From NCBI GenBank assembly GCA_938075575.1, contig CALJHI010000045.1, positions 1-17,887 on the forward strand: 17,887 nt of DNA. Reading direction: 5' to 3'. The stretch comes from an uncultured SAR86 cluster bacterium (GTDB taxonomy: Bacteria > Pseudomonadota > Gammaproteobacteria > Magnimaribacterales > D2472). How positions within the stretch are numbered: position 1 is the first letter of the stretch; each line of letters opens with the position of its first letter. The position numbers and the translations under genes are program-made. This document shows, piece after piece, positions 1-7,067 of the stretch. Under the pieces are notes generated by a model. The model was not told where the DNA came from and did not search any database. It was given only the letters and a program-made list of their open reading frames with translations.

Positions 1-1
1 A

Positions 2-997
2 ACTTTAGGTATTGAAACATCTTGTGACGAAACAGCGATTGCTGTCTATGATTCTACTGAAGGAATTATCGGTGAATCTATCTTCAGTCAGATTGATATG
101 CATGCCGAATATGGTGGAGTGGTTCCAGAACTGGCATCTAGAGACCACTGCAATAAGATAATTCAAGTCTTTAGAGCGGCGACACATGGCATCGATATAA
201 ACACCATTGACCAAATAGCATATACTGCAGGGCCAGGCTTGCTTGGTGCCTTATTGATTGGAGAAAGCTTTGCTAAAGGGCTTTCATACTCTTTAGGTAT
301 ACCCCTTATCCCAGTTAATCATTTAGAAGGCCACCTTGTTTCTCCAGGTATGGAGTTTTCTGAAATTAAGCCTCCCTACATCTGCCTTCTTGTTAGTGGA
401 GGGCACACAATGATTGTAGATGTTAAGGATATAGGCAATTATGAAATTTTAGGCCAATCTGTTGATGATGCAGTTGGTGAAGCATTTGATAAGGTTGGAA
501 AGTTATTAGATCTTCCTTACCCTGGCGGACCTCACATAGAAAGAATTGCTTTGGAGGGAAATTCTTCAGCATATGATTTTCCAAGGCCAATGATTCATAG
601 TAATAACTTGAATCTGAGTTTTAGCGGATTAAAAACTGCTGTTTTGTATAAAGTTAAAGAGATACGCGACCTAGACAATAAAGCAAAATCTGATGTAGCC
701 GCTTCTTTTCAGCGCGCAGTAATAGAAGTCTTAACAAAAAAAATAAAAAAAACTATAGAGTCATCAAATAGAAAAAATGTAATTATTGCTGGAGGCGTTG
801 CTGCAAATAAAAACCTTAGATCATCGATGAAAGAGCTCGAGCAAGCATTAGGCATTAAAGTTTATTATCCAGATTTAAAATACTGTGGTGACAATGCAGC
901 AATGATCGCTTATCTTGGTTCAATGCGAACTTCTTTAAATAAAACTATTTCTAATTCTAGTGTAAGAGCTAGATGGCCACTAACAGAACTATCATGA
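2..997 (+). CDS. tsaD: tRNA N6-threonylcarbamoyladenosine transferase TsaD (5' end missing)
   Basis: TsaD, with TsaB and TsaE, transfers the threonylcarbamoyl group from TC-AMP to A37 of ANN-decoding tRNAs in the cytoplasm. The reading frame is open from base 2 and begins TLGIETSCDETAIAVYD, the family's N-terminal signature, so only a few residues and the start codon lie upstream of the window; 331 residues are visible against a usual length of about 335-340. Visible motifs are HAEYGGVVPELASRDH, the metal-site segment NHLEGH (two His), the nucleotide-binding VSGGHT, and the C-terminal CGDNAAMIA, whose Asp completes the iron site. An internal ATG at 98 would cut off the conserved N-terminus and is not the start. 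The stop overlaps the folB start as ATGA. In Pseudomonas, as I recall, plsY lies between tsaD and folB; it is absent here. Confidence 0.97.
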   Translation, partial: TLGIETSCDETAIAVYDSTEGIIGESIFSQIDMHAEYGGVVPELASRDHCNKIIQVFRAATHGIDINTIDQIAYTAGPGLLGALLIGESFAKGLSYSLGIPLIPVNHLEGHLVSPGMEFSEIKPPYICLLVSGGHTMIVDVKDIGNYEILGQSVDDAVGEAFDKVGKLLDLPYPGGPHIERIALEGNSSAYDFPRPMIHSNNLNLSFSGLKTAVLYKVKEIRDLDNKAKSDVAASFQRAVIEVLTKKIKKTIESSNRKNVIIAGGVAANKNLRSSMKELEQALGIKVYYPDLKYCGDNAAMIAYLGSMRTSLNKTISNSSVRARWPLTELS

Positions 998-1344
998 TGC
1001 AAGATATTATTTATATAAAAGATTTAAGAGTTAAAACCATTATTGGAATTTTTGATTGGGAAAGAAAAGTTAGGCAAGAAGTTAGTATAGATATAGAGTT
1101 TCCTTTTGACTGTGTAAAAGCAGCATCAACGGACTCAATAGACGATGCAATAGACTATAAAGCCATAACAAAAGCAGTCATAAAATTTGTTGAAGACTCA
1201 TCTTTTAATCTTCAAGAATCACTAGCGGAGGGTATTGCCTCTTTAATTAAGAACGACTTTGATATTAAATCTTTAAAACTTCGAGTATCAAAGCCTGGAG
1301 CTTTAAGAGGCGCTAAAGATGTTGGACTTATAATTTATAGATAA
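994..1344 (+). CDS. folB: dihydroneopterin aldolase FolB
   Basis: FolB converts 7,8-dihydroneopterin to 6-hydroxymethyl-7,8-dihydropterin and glycolaldehyde in folate synthesis. The 116-residue protein has the normal family length. It contains VKTIIGIFDWER near the N-terminus, where a conserved Glu binds the pterin, a Tyr in the segment DDAIDYKAI, and the C-terminal VSKPGAL, which carries the catalytic Lys. The frame extends up to an ATG at 973, but homologues begin just before the IYIKDL segment, so I take the ATG at 994, which overlaps the tsaD stop in an ATGA; the ATG at 997 is nearly as good. There is no clear Shine-Dalgarno sequence, so translational coupling to tsaD is likely. The stop overlaps the folK ATG by one base. 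Confidence 0.94.
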   Translation: MMQDIIYIKDLRVKTIIGIFDWERKVRQEVSIDIEFPFDCVKAASTDSIDDAIDYKAITKAVIKFVEDSSFNLQESLAEGIASLIKNDFDIKSLKLRVSKPGALRGAKDVGLIIYR

Positions 1345-1718
1345 TGAAGTATTTTCTTTCAATTGGAAGCAATATCAATCCAGAAGATAATATAAAGTTT
1401 GCTATAGACGAGCTAAGTTTGGTTTTAGATGCTTTAAATATTTCTACAACTCATAAAACACCGTCAGAAGGCTTTGAAGGAGATGATTTCCTCAATTTAG
1501 CAATAAGCGGGCACTCTGAAAAATCTTTTAATGATCTCAATATAGTTCTCAAGAATATTGAAGACAGAGCTGGAAGAGATAGGAATGTTCCAAAATTTAG
1601 CTCAAGATGCCTAGATATTGATATTGTTCTCCAGATAGAGAATGATAATATTATTTATGAAAGCGATGAAATTAAAAAATACTCATTTGTTTCTGAGCCT
1701 TTAAAAGAGATTATTTAA
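1344..1718 (+). CDS. folK: 2-amino-4-hydroxy-6-hydroxymethyldihydropteridine diphosphokinase FolK (short form)
   Basis: FolK (HPPK) transfers pyrophosphate from ATP to 6-hydroxymethyl-7,8-dihydropterin, the step after FolB. At 124 residues it is well below the roughly 160 of E. coli HPPK. The N-terminal LSIGSN, the acidic/basic segment at residues 72-80 with GRDR, and the core SSRCLDIDIV at 86-95 (R88, D91, D93, the Mg-binding pair) are all present. Downstream, the usual VPHP-type segment with its ATP-contacting His is missing: the protein goes from a short acidic stretch directly to FVSEPLKEII, the equivalent of the FVL-PL-EIAP motif, and ends there. It starts on the last base of the folB stop codon (TAATG). 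Its last 8 bp overlap the convergent phosphotransferase gene. The identity is firm; whether activity is normal is unknown. Confidence 0.92.
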   Translation: MKYFLSIGSNINPEDNIKFAIDELSLVLDALNISTTHKTPSEGFEGDDFLNLAISGHSEKSFNDLNIVLKNIEDRAGRDRNVPKFSSRCLDIDIVLQIENDNIIYESDEIKKYSFVSEPLKEII

Positions 1719-1727
1719 AGTTTTTTT
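1699..1727 (+). terminator. possible weak intrinsic terminator at the end of folK
   Basis: CTTTAAA (1699-1705) and TTTAAAG (1714-1720) are perfect 7-bp inverted arms around an 8-nt loop, followed directly by seven T (1721-1727). This is the layout of a rho-independent terminator for the tsaD-folB-folK transcript. The stem has only one G:C pair, so it would be weak, and both arms and the T tract are also coding sequence of folK or the opposing gene. On the minus strand the hairpin is not followed by a T run. It may be chance in AT-rich DNA. Confidence 0.3.
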
Positions 1728-2772
1728 CCACAATAGACCATGCTCCCTCGGAAAGAGGGTAAACCTTCATACCTCTGTCTTCTGCATGCTTGCTCGCTGC
1801 AGTTCCATCCCTTACTCTGCCTAGAATTCCTTGACATATTGCTGCTACTTTAAAAATATTAAAAGCCATATAAAACTCCCAATTTGAAGATAAGTCTTTT
1901 CCAGTTGTCTCAGAATACATATCTCGATACTCTAACTCATTTGGAACACCCAATTCTTTAAGTTTTGCATAGTCAGAATAAATCGGTTCAGTTCTCCAGG
2001 TTAAACAGTGATAACTAAAATCAGCAATCGGATGTCCGAGAGTGGATAGCTCCCAATCAAGAACTCCTATAACTTCATTATTTTTCAAGATCATATTATC
2101 TAAGCGGTAATCACCATGAACAATTGAGGTTTCATCATCATTTGGAATATTTTGAGGGAGCCATTCAATAAGATTGTTCATTGCCTGGATATTATCAGTT
2201 TCTGAAGCTTGATATTGCTTAGACCATCTTGAAACCTGTCTAGCAACATAGTTACCAGGCTTTCCATAGTTTTCGAGACCTACTTTTTTATAGTCAACGC
2301 TATGAAGTGAAGCTAAAGTCTTATTTTTATTTTGATAGATCTTAATCCTTTCTTCCTTGGTTAATGAAGGGAGCATTGGGTCCCAAAAAATATCACCATC
2401 TAAACAATCCATTACAAAAAATGCTGTTCCAGCAATGCTCTCATCCTCACATAACCCATAAGTTTTAGGAACAGGAACATCAGTTTCATAGAGGGCGGTA
2501 ATTACTCTATACTCTCTGTCTACAGCGTGAGCAGATGGGAGCAATTTACCCGGAGGCTTTCTTCTTAAAACTAAATTCTTACCTTCTGTAATTATCTTAT
2601 AGGTTGGATTAGATTGCCCACCTTTAAACTGCTGAATAGCTTTTATAGAACCAGCCCCAGGAACATAGGCATCAATCCATGGCTGAAGTTTAGATGCTTC
2701 AATTTTTAGATTATCAGCAACCTCTTTAGTACCAGAGAATATCTCATCATAATTTTCTACATCATGCGTCAT
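1711..2772 (-). CDS. APH-fold phosphotransferase, ACAD10/ACAD11 N-terminal-domain-like
   Basis: This is a 353-residue cytoplasmic kinase of the aminoglycoside/choline phosphotransferase fold (COG3173). Visible motifs are a nucleotide-binding loop region GGQSNPTYKI (51-60), LVLRRKPPG (67-75), the catalytic loop HGDYRLDN (219-226, catalytic D221) and the metal-binding LDWE (238-241) followed by STLGHPIADFSY. The last segment is typical of the kinase domain of ACAD10/ACAD11 and of bacterial relatives such as LvaA of levulinate catabolism, which phosphorylate 4-hydroxyacyl-CoAs. No acyl-CoA dehydrogenase domain is fused. The substrate is therefore inferred, not shown; antibiotic resistance is unlikely. 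It is the last gene of the minus-strand run. Its ATG overlaps the stop of the pteridine reductase gene (TAATG), with the purine-rich GGAGGAAGG about 8 nt upstream, and its 3' end overlaps folK by 8 bp. Confidence 0.85.
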   Translation of the reverse strand: MTHDVENYDEIFSGTKEVADNLKIEASKLQPWIDAYVPGAGSIKAIQQFKGGQSNPTYKIITEGKNLVLRRKPPGKLLPSAHAVDREYRVITALYETDVPVPKTYGLCEDESIAGTAFFVMDCLDGDIFWDPMLPSLTKEERIKIYQNKNKTLASLHSVDYKKVGLENYGKPGNYVARQVSRWSKQYQASETDNIQAMNNLIEWLPQNIPNDDETSIVHGDYRLDNMILKNNEVIGVLDWELSTLGHPIADFSYHCLTWRTEPIYSDYAKLKELGVPNELEYRDMYSETTGKDLSSNWEFYMAFNIFKVAAICQGILGRVRDGTAASKHAEDRGMKVYPLSEGAWSIVEKNFK

Positions 2773-3497
2773 TATAAAGACCTTCCTCCATCAACCTTAA
2801 TTACTTGGCCTGTAATATATTTAGCGTCTACCAAGAACTTCACAGTATTTGCAATATCCTTTTCGCTACCCATTCGCCTTAATGGTATATTGTTGATAAC
2901 CTTACTTTTATGTTCCTCATCCCAAGTAACATTAGGTGGTTCTAGCATTGCGCCAGGCGCAATAGCATTAACAGTTATACTGGGCCCTAGCTCTCTTGCT
3001 AGACCCTTGGTTACTGATTCTAACCCGCCCTTGGCAGCAGAGTATACAGAGAAATTTGCAACTCCTTTGCTTAGATTAGTATCAGTTATATTAATAATCG
3101 AGCCCTTTGATCGTGCAATTAAGTCATTAAGGCCTTTTATTAAAAAAAGAGGACCTTTTAAATTTGACCCTACTAAATTGTCCCAGTCATCCAGAGATGC
3201 AGATTTAATTGGAGTGGGAAAGAAGCTTGAAGCATTATTAACAAGAACATCAAGAGAGTCAAACATGCCTCTACACTCAGAAATCATTCTTGTTATATCA
3301 TCATCATTGTCTAAATTTGCTTGAATAATTTTTGCTGTATTAGGTCGAGTATTATTAATCTCAAGCGCAAGATTCTCTGCATCTATTCTTGAAGAGTTAA
3401 AATGAATAATAATATTCCAGTCTAAGCGTGAAAAGGTGAGCGCAATTTCTTTACCTATTCTTCTAGCAGCACCAGTAATCAATATAGTCTTATTCAT
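2772..3497 (-). CDS. folM: FolM-like pteridine reductase (short-chain dehydrogenase)
   Basis: This is a 241-residue NADPH-dependent SDR. TGAARRIG (8-15) is the Rossmann glycine motif with the Arg pair typical of pteridine reductases, and VLVNNASSFFPTP (84-96) matches the family closely. The catalytic set is D139, Y152 and K156. The 13-residue spacing from Asp to Tyr and the Asp in place of the usual SDR Ser match D181/Y194/K198 of Leishmania PTR1, as I recall it. These enzymes reduce dihydrobiopterin, dihydromonapterin or weakly dihydrofolate. Closeness to folB and folK supports a role in pterin or folate metabolism. The C-terminus carries the usual ITGQVIKVDGG. The ATG overlaps the cca stop as ATGA, so translation is probably coupled. 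The alternative is a generic SDR, but the catalytic Asp argues against it. Confidence 0.87.
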   Translation of the reverse strand: MNKTILITGAARRIGKEIALTFSRLDWNIIIHFNSSRIDAENLALEINNTRPNTAKIIQANLDNDDDITRMISECRGMFDSLDVLVNNASSFFPTPIKSASLDDWDNLVGSNLKGPLFLIKGLNDLIARSKGSIINITDTNLSKGVANFSVYSAAKGGLESVTKGLARELGPSITVNAIAPGAMLEPPNVTWDEEHKSKVINNIPLRRMGSEKDIANTVKFLVDAKYITGQVIKVDGGRSL

Positions 3498-4513
3498 AAT
3501 ATTTCCAATAATAGCTTATTGTACATCTCTCTTTTTTCTTCTTGGATCATATCAGGACTAATATTTTTCAGATTTGAAAAATCTAAATCCTTTACTGCCT
3601 CCAAGATTGAAATAATTAGATCATGAGAATCCTGTAAAGAATCAATCTCCAAAAGATCTCTTATAATATTTTCATTTCTTTTGAAGTTTATTTTTTGAAC
3701 TAAAGCACTTAACTCATCAATTTCTAGGCATATGTTAATTTTTGAAATTAATTTAAGAACATTGCATGCGCTTATATAATCTTTTGGAACTGGCAGGTTC
3801 TTACTTAGAGAAAATGCATTATTTTTTTCCAATTCAGCCCATTTAACTTCATTACTATTTCCTATTTTACACATAGGCTCACAGAGGTTCTGCAAGAAAT
3901 CTTTGTTCATACCATATTCTAATATCATCTTAAAGAAAGCATCAGTATATTGAGAGGATAGTGCTTTATTAATTTCAGACCAAAGCCTGTCAGATGAAAG
4001 TTTTCCTATTTCTCCTTTTTTTACTATCTCATTAATAATTGATGAAGTTTGCTTGCTCACCTCAAAGCTATTTAGATGTCCATAAGATTTAAATCTAGCT
4101 AATCGTATTGCTCTAAGGGGGTCCTCAGAGAAAGCCTTAGATACATGCCTAAATACTTTGTTTTCAAGATCTTGTATTCCCATAAAGGGATCAATAATTT
4201 TTCCATTTTTATCTTGAGCAATTGCATTAATAGTTAGATCTCTTCTGCGCAGGTCATCTTCTAAAGTAACATCTTTGCCACAGTAAAAATTAAAACCCTT
4301 ATATCCATAACCGCTTTTCTTCTCTGTTCTTGCTAGCGCATATTCTTCTTTTGTTTCAGGGTGAAGAAATACAGGAAAGTCTTTTCCAATTGGTTTAAAG
4401 CCATCTGAAATCATCTCTTCAGGAGAACTTCCAATAACAACCCAGTCACTATCACTAGGCTTTTCCCCCAATAGACTGTCTCGAACAGCCCCACCAACTT
4501 TATAAATTTCCAT
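3494..4513 (-). CDS. cca: CCA tRNA nucleotidyltransferase (bacterial class II, degenerate HD region)
   Basis: The enzyme adds or repairs the 3'-CCA end of tRNAs using CTP and ATP, without a nucleic-acid template. The N-terminal head and neck are well preserved: VGGAVRD (6-12), DSDWVV with the metal-binding D21 and D23, FPVFLHP, ALARTEKKSG, the RRDLTIN nucleotide-binding motif (90-96) and EDPLRAIRLARF (130-141). At 339 residues it is about 70 shorter than E. coli Cca (about 412). Where E. coli has the HD-domain metal motif LCHDLGKG, the aligned segment reads WAELEKNNAF (225-234), and the later His-rich loop is absent. The 2',3'-phosphohydrolase activity is therefore probably lost while CCA addition is kept. 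The start overlaps the end of apaH by 14 bp, and no Shine-Dalgarno sequence is visible. Confidence 0.95.
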   Translation of the reverse strand: MEIYKVGGAVRDSLLGEKPSDSDWVVIGSSPEEMISDGFKPIGKDFPVFLHPETKEEYALARTEKKSGYGYKGFNFYCGKDVTLEDDLRRRDLTINAIAQDKNGKIIDPFMGIQDLENKVFRHVSKAFSEDPLRAIRLARFKSYGHLNSFEVSKQTSSIINEIVKKGEIGKLSSDRLWSEINKALSSQYTDAFFKMILEYGMNKDFLQNLCEPMCKIGNSNEVKWAELEKNNAFSLSKNLPVPKDYISACNVLKLISKINICLEIDELSALVQKINFKRNENIIRDLLEIDSLQDSHDLIISILEAVKDLDFSNLKNISPDMIQEEKREMYNKLLLEIL

Positions 4514-5315
4514 TTCTATTTACAGAATACATTTTTTTATCTTCCAATCTAATTGCTGTAAGTTTTTTACCCCAAACACAACCAGTATCAAGCCCAATTA
4601 TATTACTTAAATTAGTATTTCCTTCAATAGATGCCCAATGACCAAAAATTATAAACTCATCTTTACTTAATATAGTTTTAGTTTGATTAAACCATTTGTA
4701 CAAACCTTTTCTGGGCTCAGCATCTTTTATCGATAAGTTTAGAGATCCATTTTTTTCAACAAAACGCATCCTAGTAAAGTAATTAATAATTACTCTTTGT
4801 CTCTCATGGCCAGAAAGATCATTAGACCATCTTTTTGGAACATCTCCCCATATATTATCCAAGAGTGATGAGGGCTCATCTCTCAAAGCCTTACTAATTT
4901 CATCAGAAAAAGACTCTGCATCATCAAGACTCCATAAGAACGGTATCCCTGCATGAGAGATATAGAATTTTTCATTACTTTTATTAATAGTTATTTTTCT
5001 TAGCAGGGGAGTTGACCGCATCCAGTCATATATCTCAAAGGCTATTGAGGAATCAAGAATACTTTGCAAAGATTCATCTTTACCACCCTTACTTATTAAA
5101 TACATTAAATAAAAATCATGATTCCCCAGAACAGCTTGGACAGATTCAGGATTAGAAATGCAAAACTCCATTACACCTAAAGAATCCTCACCCCTGTTTA
5201 CTAGATCGCCAGCAAGAACGATAGTATCTTTTGATGGGTTAAATTTTATTTTATTTAATAAAAGTTGTAGCTCATTATTGCAGCCTTGAACATCCCCAAT
5301 TACGTAGTGAGACAT
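4500..5315 (-). CDS. apaH: symmetrical bis(5'-nucleosyl)-tetraphosphatase ApaH
   Basis: ApaH cleaves Ap4A to two ADP and acts on other dinucleoside polyphosphates and NpnN-capped RNA in the cytoplasm. This 271-residue protein has the full metallophosphoesterase motif set: GDVQGC (7-12), GDLVNRG (36-42), GNHD (64-67), ISHAGIP (119-125) and FGHWAS (224-229), followed by GLDTGCVWG (241-249), the ending typical of ApaH. Length is normal. In E. coli and Pseudomonas apaG sits between rsmA and apaH; here a single nucleotide separates the two, so apaG is absent from this position. The 3' end overlaps cca by 14 bp. Confidence 0.97.
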   Translation of the reverse strand: MSHYVIGDVQGCNNELQLLLNKIKFNPSKDTIVLAGDLVNRGEDSLGVMEFCISNPESVQAVLGNHDFYLMYLISKGGKDESLQSILDSSIAFEIYDWMRSTPLLRKITINKSNEKFYISHAGIPFLWSLDDAESFSDEISKALRDEPSSLLDNIWGDVPKRWSNDLSGHERQRVIINYFTRMRFVEKNGSLNLSIKDAEPRKGLYKWFNQTKTILSKDEFIIFGHWASIEGNTNLSNIIGLDTGCVWGKKLTAIRLEDKKMYSVNRNGNL

Positions 5316-5316
5316 C

Positions 5317-6087
5317 TTATGCTTTTATATTCTTCGAGATCTTAATGTAGTCATCAATTTGGAGATCTTCCGGTCTTTTCTTTGGATCTATGTCGACTAG
5401 AGACCAATCTATATTTAATTTTTTAAGATTATTTTGAATATTTTTTCTTCTTGATACAAAAGCCATATCTATTATTCTAAATAGATGACCTTTCTCTTTC
5501 AGTGAGAATATTTTTTCTAATTTAGGCGTAAGCCTAATAAAGCTTGAGTTTACTTTTGGCTTTATATCAAATGCATCAGGCGGAACATCAAAAAGTATAC
5601 GACAGTTAAACAATGATCCAATCTTCAAAGACAGCTTGCCCCAGTTTTTAGTTGACGGAGAGCCCGAAATCTTTTCTGCTACTTCTCTCTGAACTAAAAA
5701 ATGCATATCTTTAATATTTGAATGATATTCAAGGAGCCTTAATATAATTTGTGTGGAAATATTATAGGGTAGATTGCCTATGATTCTAAAAGCATTATCT
5801 CTAATAAAGTCCAAATCCGCATTCATGATATCGCCTTGTTCAAAAGTAATATTACTAGGACCGCCAATATTATTAGATAAATATTTTATATTTTCTGGAT
5901 CAATGTCCATTGCGTGAATATTAATTCCATTGTTATTAATAGTATTTGTTAATGCCCCCATACCAGGACCAATCTCAAAGAAATAATCACCTTCAATTGG
6001 AGTGATGGCTTCTCCCATCTCAAATAATATTGCAGGATCTTTTAAATAATTTTGACCAAACTTTCTTCTTATTCTTCTATCCATCAT
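5317..6087 (-). CDS. rsmA: 16S rRNA (adenine1518-N6/adenine1519-N6)-dimethyltransferase RsmA (KsgA)
   Basis: RsmA dimethylates two adjacent adenosines in the 3'-terminal hairpin of 16S rRNA late in 30S assembly, using S-adenosylmethionine. The 256-residue protein has the normal length. Motifs are RKFGQNYL (8-15), the SAM-binding EIGPGMGALT (38-47), an acidic ribose-binding segment around DIDP (61-64), the QGDI segment near 84-87, and the catalytic NLPYNIS (105-111). The C-terminal part holds the SFIRLTPK-type strand and the helical domain. Two consecutive ATGs are possible starts (6087 and 6084); the first overlaps the pdxA stop as ATGA and is chosen. Confidence 0.97.
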   Translation of the reverse strand: MMDRRIRRKFGQNYLKDPAILFEMGEAITPIEGDYFFEIGPGMGALTNTINNNGINIHAMDIDPENIKYLSNNIGGPSNITFEQGDIMNADLDFIRDNAFRIIGNLPYNISTQIILRLLEYHSNIKDMHFLVQREVAEKISGSPSTKNWGKLSLKIGSLFNCRILFDVPPDAFDIKPKVNSSFIRLTPKLEKIFSLKEKGHLFRIIDMAFVSRRKNIQNNLKKLNIDWSLVDIDPKKRPEDLQIDDYIKISKNIKA

Positions 6088-7067
6088 CTAATAAATCTAT
6101 TTGCACATTTGAAAGCTTCCAGAAGAGATGAATAGTCTGACCCTTGCTTTCCTGCAATATCGAGAGCCACACCATGATCTACAGAAGTTCTTACTATTGG
6201 AACACCAAGAGTAATATTAGTAGCTTTACCAAAACTCAAAGCTTTTAGAACGGGGAGACCTTGATCATGATACATAGCAAGATAAGCATCAGTTTCTTTT
6301 AATATTTTTTTTGTGAAAGCAGTGTCAGCAGAAATGGGGTCAGTAATATTAATTCCACTATCTCTAAGCTCTTTTGCAGCAGGCAGCAAAATTTCATTAT
6401 CTTCTTTGCCAATTTCTCCACCTTCCCCTGCATGAGGATTTAAGCCAAGCATAGTAATTTTAGGGTTAGTAATTTTGAATCTTTCTCTGAGGCCATTATT
6501 CAAAATTCTTGCTTTATTAACTATCAATGATTTGCTGATTGATGAGGCAACATTTTTAAGAGGCAAATGTGTTGTTACAAGAGCAACCCTCAATTTATTT
6601 GATACAAGGAGCATTAGAACATCACTACTTTGAGTTAGTTCTTGAATTCTTTCTGTATGTCCGGTGAAATTTTTGTCAACTTTAATTATATTTTCTTTAC
6701 TAATTGGACCAGTTACCAAGCCAATGTTATTACTTTTTTGTGCTAGCCTTATTCCATAATCGAGGTTTTTAAGAACATAACTAGCATTAGATTTATAAAG
6801 CTTTCCAGGGTTTGTATTTTTACATTTTGATAAAACTAGATTTTGCAAGCATCCCCTTTGATTCTTTATAAGCTCATCTGGGCTGGATAAATTGGAAATT
6901 TTAATTCTATTTGAAATTAATTTAGATCTATCTTTCAAGAGAGAAGAATCTGATAAGGTTAAAATTGGAGTTTTTAATTTCTCCCAGTGTTCTGAATTCG
7001 CTAGTCGAATTATTAGATCAATTCCTATTCCAGATGGTTCTCCTGGAGAATAAATTAGTTTTTTCAA
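6084..7067 (-). CDS. pdxA: 4-hydroxythreonine-4-phosphate dehydrogenase PdxA (TTG start)
   Basis: PdxA oxidises 4-phosphohydroxy-L-threonine, and its product condenses with deoxyxylulose phosphate in pyridoxal phosphate synthesis. The 327-residue protein has the usual length. It begins with the family's SPGEPSGIG (7-15), and carries TGHTE (136-139), the metal-ligand His residues in TTHLPL (H167), NPHAGEGG (H212) and YHDQGLPVLK (H267), and a C-terminal TSVDHGVALDIAGKG-like segment, here with Lys-Gln before the Gly. The start codon is TTG: the coding strand reads ATTGAAAAAA across the surA stop, an in-frame TAA lies four codons upstream, and no ATG or GTG precedes the conserved N-terminus. The stop of surA overlaps the start codon, so translation is probably coupled. 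Confidence 0.96.
   Translation of the reverse strand: MKKLIYSPGEPSGIGIDLIIRLANSEHWEKLKTPILTLSDSSLLKDRSKLISNRIKISNLSSPDELIKNQRGCLQNLVLSKCKNTNPGKLYKSNASYVLKNLDYGIRLAQKSNNIGLVTGPISKENIIKVDKNFTGHTERIQELTQSSDVLMLLVSNKLRVALVTTHLPLKNVASSISKSLIVNKARILNNGLRERFKITNPKITMLGLNPHAGEGGEIGKEDNEILLPAAKELRDSGINITDPISADTAFTKKILKETDAYLAMYHDQGLPVLKALSFGKATNITLGVPIVRTSVDHGVALDIAGKQGSDYSSLLEAFKCANRFIR

Noticed and set aside
973..993. Upstream ATG for folB giving seven extra residues
   Set aside because: The extra residues match no FolB N-terminus, and the ATG at 994 has the ATGA overlap seen at other junctions in this window.
98..997. tsaD starting at the internal ATG at 98
   Set aside because: The frame is open to the window edge and encodes the conserved LGIETSCDETA segment upstream, so the gene is simply cut by the window boundary.
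1711..2772. Aminoglycoside resistance gene
   Set aside because: The APH fold is present, but the LDWELSTLGHP context is that of ACAD10/11-type kinases, and the gene sits in a housekeeping operon without signs of a mobile element.
2764..3324. A 186-codon open frame on the plus strand
   Set aside because: It lies entirely antisense to the well-supported FolM-like reductase and the start of the phosphotransferase gene, with low-complexity Leu/Ser-rich translation and no family motif; a shadow frame.
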